Shown piece by piece: positions 61,533 through 64,000 of a stretch of DNA of 64,000 nt. The notes beneath the pieces are model-generated. The model had not been told where the DNA came from, did not search any database, and saw only the letters and a list, made by a program, of their open reading frames with translations. Location: NCBI GenBank assembly GCA_018263335.1, contig JADFCY010000004.1, forward strand, positions 56,516 through 120,515, written 5' to 3'. Source of the stretch: Methanolinea sp. (GTDB taxonomy: Archaea; Halobacteriota; Methanomicrobia; Methanomicrobiales; Methanospirillaceae). Position 1 is the stretch's first letter; each line of letters opens with the position of its first letter. A program made the position numbers and the translations under genes.

Positions 61533-64000
61533 ATGTCAAAACTGTCCGGCGGGTTTTCCCGGATGAAGATAGGGACGAAGATCCTGATCATATGCCTGGT
61601 GCTGGTGACCGTCCCCACGCTCCTGCTCGGTCTGGTCGCATACAATAATTCCAGCGCCGCATTATCTGAACAGGTTGAGATACTCCTGAACACGCAGATC
61701 AGCGACGTGGACAAGATGACCGCCAATACCTACGAACTTGCCCAGCAGAAGGTCAATGGCGACCTGAGCGTGCTGCGACAGACGTTCTATGGATATGGTA
61801 CACCTGGGATCAGCGATGGGAAACTGGTGCTGTCAGGCGGGACGCGTGGCACGTACGTCGTCAACGACAACAACGAGCTTGTGGACCAGATAGAGAAAAT
61901 GACCGGATCCAAGGCAACCATCTTCCAGAAGATGAACGGGCAGGCGATACGTGTATCTACTAACGTGATCGGGACGGATGGAAGGAGAGCTCTCGGGACT
62001 CCCGTCTCCGAAGCAGTATATGACACGGTCATCCGAAAGGGTGAGACATTCTATGGTACGGCCGACGTAGTGGGCAAGACGTATATCACTGCCTACGAAC
62101 CTATCAAGAGTGCAACCGGGGAAATTATCGGGATCCTCTTTGTTGGAGTGCCTGAGGATACCACCTACGGCGCCCTGAAGAAAGAGATAAACGGTATTAA
62201 ACTCGGTGACTCGGGATATGTCTATATCATGGACAGCAAGGGGACACTCATCTCCCATCCGACCCTCCAGGGCCAGAACCTCGGAGGCGAGGACTTCGTC
62301 AAGGCGATGATCGCAAACAAGGAGAGGGTGACTGATAAACCGGCGAAGATGACCTACATATGGGATGGAAAAGAGGCAGTCGCCTATTATATGTACTTCC
62401 CGCCGCTTGACTGGATCATCGCATCGCGGGTGAACCCTGCCGACTTCACCGGCCCCATTGATGACATCCGGAATGCCATCATCATCATATTGATTGCGAG
62501 TATTGCAATCGGTGCCCTTGTCTCTCTCCTGTTCGGAAGGTCAATTGCCCGAAGAATGGGCAACCTCGTGAACCTTGGCAACCAGGTGATGGATGGCGAG
62601 ATCAACGCCGCATCAAGGGCGATTGAGAATGAATCCGGTGCGCAGGCAGGCGGGGATGAGATCAGCGAAGTGACAAAGGCCTTTGGCGGGGTGGTCAACA
62701 CCATCCAGCAGTTCTCGGATGAAGTCGCGGCAGTGAGCGTGGCTGCCTCTGAAGGACAGCTCGCACAGAGGGGAGACCCCTCCAAGTTCAAGGGTGATTA
62801 CGCCAACCTGATCAGGGGACTAAATGAGACCCTTGACGCGATCATCGGCCCCCTGAACATCGCTGCCATGTATGTCGAGCGCATCAGCAAGGGGGACATT
62901 CCCGAGAGAATTACCGATTCCTATCAGGGCGATTTCAACAAAATCAAGAATAACCTCAACATGTGCATCGACAATATCAACTCGCTGGTCGAGGAGTCAA
63001 ATATGCTCTCCATTGCTGCGGTTGAAGGAAAACTCAACAAGCGGGGCAACGCGGACAAATTCAAAAACCGTTACTGGGAGATCATTGCAGGGATCAACAA
63101 GACGCTCGACAATGTCGTGAGACCCCTGAATGAAGGGATGCGAATATCAGAAGAATTCGCAGAAGGTAATTTCAAGGCACGGTTTAACGAAGATATCAAG
63201 GTGCACGGGGACTTCAAAAAGTTCAGGGACGCATTAAACAACGTTGGGATACAGGTATCCAAGGCCCTTGAACTGGTAAATCAGCAGGTCAGTGAACTCG
63301 CTGCAAGTGCAGAGGAAGCAAATGCAAGCATCGAGGAGGTCTCCGCGGGTTCGGCGCAGGTTGCCAAGAATTCAGCTGCAGTGAGCGGGAATGCCGAGCA
63401 GAGCAGCCAGGGTATCAACGAGGTGCTCAAGGCAATGGAGGACCTCTCAAAGACCATCCAGCAGGTGGCCACCAAGGCTGAGGCGGTATCCGCCCTTGTC
63501 CAGGAGTCCAACGATTACTCCAGGAAGGGGATAGAACTCGCACGGAAAACCGAGAACGGAATGAACGGAATCACCAAGTCATCGAATGAAGTGAACGCTA
63601 TCATCCTCGAGATCAAGGCCCAGATGGACAGGATAGGAGAGATCGTGAACCTGATCACGGACCTTGCGAACCAGACTAACCTCCTGGCATTGAACGCAGC
63701 AATAGAGGCAGCCAGGGCAGGGGACGCAGGCCGTGGCTTCGCGGTGGTGGCGACCGAGGTCAAGTCCCTTGCAGAGGAGTCGAGGACATCTGCCGAGAAG
63801 ATCGCGGAGATGATCGGGAACCTGCAGAAACAGACCCAGACTGCGGCCGAGACCGTTGCGGTCTCAAATGCCGAGGTCAAGGAAGGGAGCGACGCACTGA
63901 AGGAGACACTTGAGAACTTCAACAAGATCGTCGATTCGATCGACAAGATCAGCAGGAACGTCACAGAAGTCGCTGCTGCGTCAGAGGAACAGGCAGCGTC
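61533..64000 (+). CDS. Transmembrane methyl-accepting chemotaxis protein, truncated by right edge
   Basis: At least 822 aa; missing from the ORF track because it has no stop in the window. GGAGGT lies ~9 nt before ATG 61533. An N-terminal membrane helix (IGTKILIICLVLVTVPTLLLGLVAY), an extracellular Cache-type sensor with LGDSGYVYIMDSKGTLISHP, a second helix (IIIILIASIAIGALVSLLFG), then HAMP and several HAMP-like repeats (VAASEGQLAQRGDPSKFKGDY, IAAVEGKLNKRGNADKFKNRY), and the signalling tip [33 protein letters not shown]. The poly-HAMP arrangement is common in Methanomicrobiales receptors. Confidence 0.93.
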   Translation, partial: MSKLSGGFSRMKIGTKILIICLVLVTVPTLLLGLVAYNNSSAALSEQVEILLNTQISDVDKMTANTYELAQQKVNGDLSVLRQTFYGYGTPGISDGKLVLSGGTRGTYVVNDNNELVDQIEKMTGSKATIFQKMNGQAIRVSTNVIGTDGRRALGTPVSEAVYDTVIRKGETFYGTADVVGKTYITAYEPIKSATGEIIGILFVGVPEDTTYGALKKEINGIKLGDSGYVYIMDSKGTLISHPTLQGQNLGGEDFVKAMIANKERVTDKPAKMTYIWDGKEAVAYYMYFPPLDWIIASRVNPADFTGPIDDIRNAIIIILIASIAIGALVSLLFGRSIARRMGNLVNLGNQVMDGEINAASRAIENESGAQAGGDEISEVTKAFGGVVNTIQQFSDEVAAVSVAASEGQLAQRGDPSKFKGDYANLIRGLNETLDAIIGPLNIAAMYVERISKGDIPERITDSYQGDFNKIKNNLNMCIDNINSLVEESNMLSIAAVEGKLNKRGNADKFKNRYWEIIAGINKTLDNVVRPLNEGMRISEEFAEGNFKARFNEDIKVHGDFKKFRDALNNVGIQVSKALELVNQQVSELAASAEEANASIEEVSAGSAQVAKNSAAVSGNAEQSSQGINEVLKAMEDLSKTIQQVATKAEAVSALVQESNDYSRKGIELARKTENGMNGITKSSNEVNAIILEIKAQMDRIGEIVNLITDLANQTNLLALNAAIEAARAGDAGRGFAVVATEVKSLAEESRTSAEKIAEMIGNLQKQTQTAAETVAVSNAEVKEGSDALKETLENFNKIVDSIDKISRNVTEVAAASEEQAA

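Noticed and set aside
1-64000. CRISPR arrays, insertion sequences, rRNA genes, known riboswitches
   Set aside because: No regular short direct repeats, transposase-like ORFs, rRNA-like stretches or riboswitch cores were seen on either strand.

Overview
This window is a chromosomal segment of a methanogenic archaeon, most likely order Methanomicrobiales (Methanoregula/Methanolinea/Methanospirillum-like). The order is an inference; no database search was run. The evidence is four of the five coenzyme F430 genes (cfbA, cfbE, cfbD, cfbB), a methanogenesis marker protein 9 homolog, a probable tetrahydromethanopterin gene (mptG), hypA/hypE, an F420H2-oxidase-type flavodiiron protein, an archaeal phosphoribulokinase, and surface proteins built from PKD and PEGA repeats. 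Promoters look archaeal (TATA-like boxes about 25-30 bp before starts), many start codons overlap stops as ATGA, and the one tRNA gene has no encoded CCA.

Layout. 0-5 kb: a fused polyamine enzyme cut by the left edge, a SnoaL-like protein, a gene-poor stretch with a large hairpin, and DNA polymerase IV coupled to a small coiled-coil gene. 5-10 kb: a 13-PKD-domain surface protein, a TPR protein, a lipoprotein. 10.5-12 kb: an orphan nitrogenase-component-1-like gene. 13-15 kb: moeB-moaD-moaE. 15-25.6 kb: surface and membrane proteins, an MFS exporter, a bacterial-type RNase III and a PAS histidine kinase. 25.7-31 kb: tRNA-Glu, an IlvE-like aminotransferase and the cfbA-E-D-B operon. 31-41 kb: mmp9-CitG-DUF447, hypAE, mptG, DUF2148, rubredoxin-fprA, phosphoribulokinase, TrkH. 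41-44.7 kb: an operon of a NifH-like reductase and two different NifD/NifK-like subunits, with a small unknown gene behind it. 44.7-50 kb: leuCDB, nusA-hisE and others. 50-56.9 kb: dphB, a pair of RecA-like proteins (one fused to a small GTPase) and feoB with its DtxR-FeoA regulator. 57-64 kb: chemotaxis genes (two receptors, cheW, cheR) and an HTH-PAS-ATPase regulator.

How the genes fit together. Much of the middle of the window makes or matures methanogenesis cofactors: F430 (cfb), the H4MPT pterin (mptG, possibly the CitG and DUF447 genes), the molybdenum/tungsten pterin (moeB, moaD, moaE) and [NiFe]-hydrogenase (hypA, hypE). Rubredoxin and FprA form an oxygen-detoxification unit. The strongest candidate for an undescribed system is the nitrogenase-like operon at 41.15-44.12 kb. 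Each of its two component-1 subunits keeps three P-cluster-position cysteines, and one subunit has a clear orphan paralog 30 kb away. The cfb operon has no local cfbC, so whether the NifH-like protein serves CfbD, the new two-subunit complex, or both is an open and testable question.
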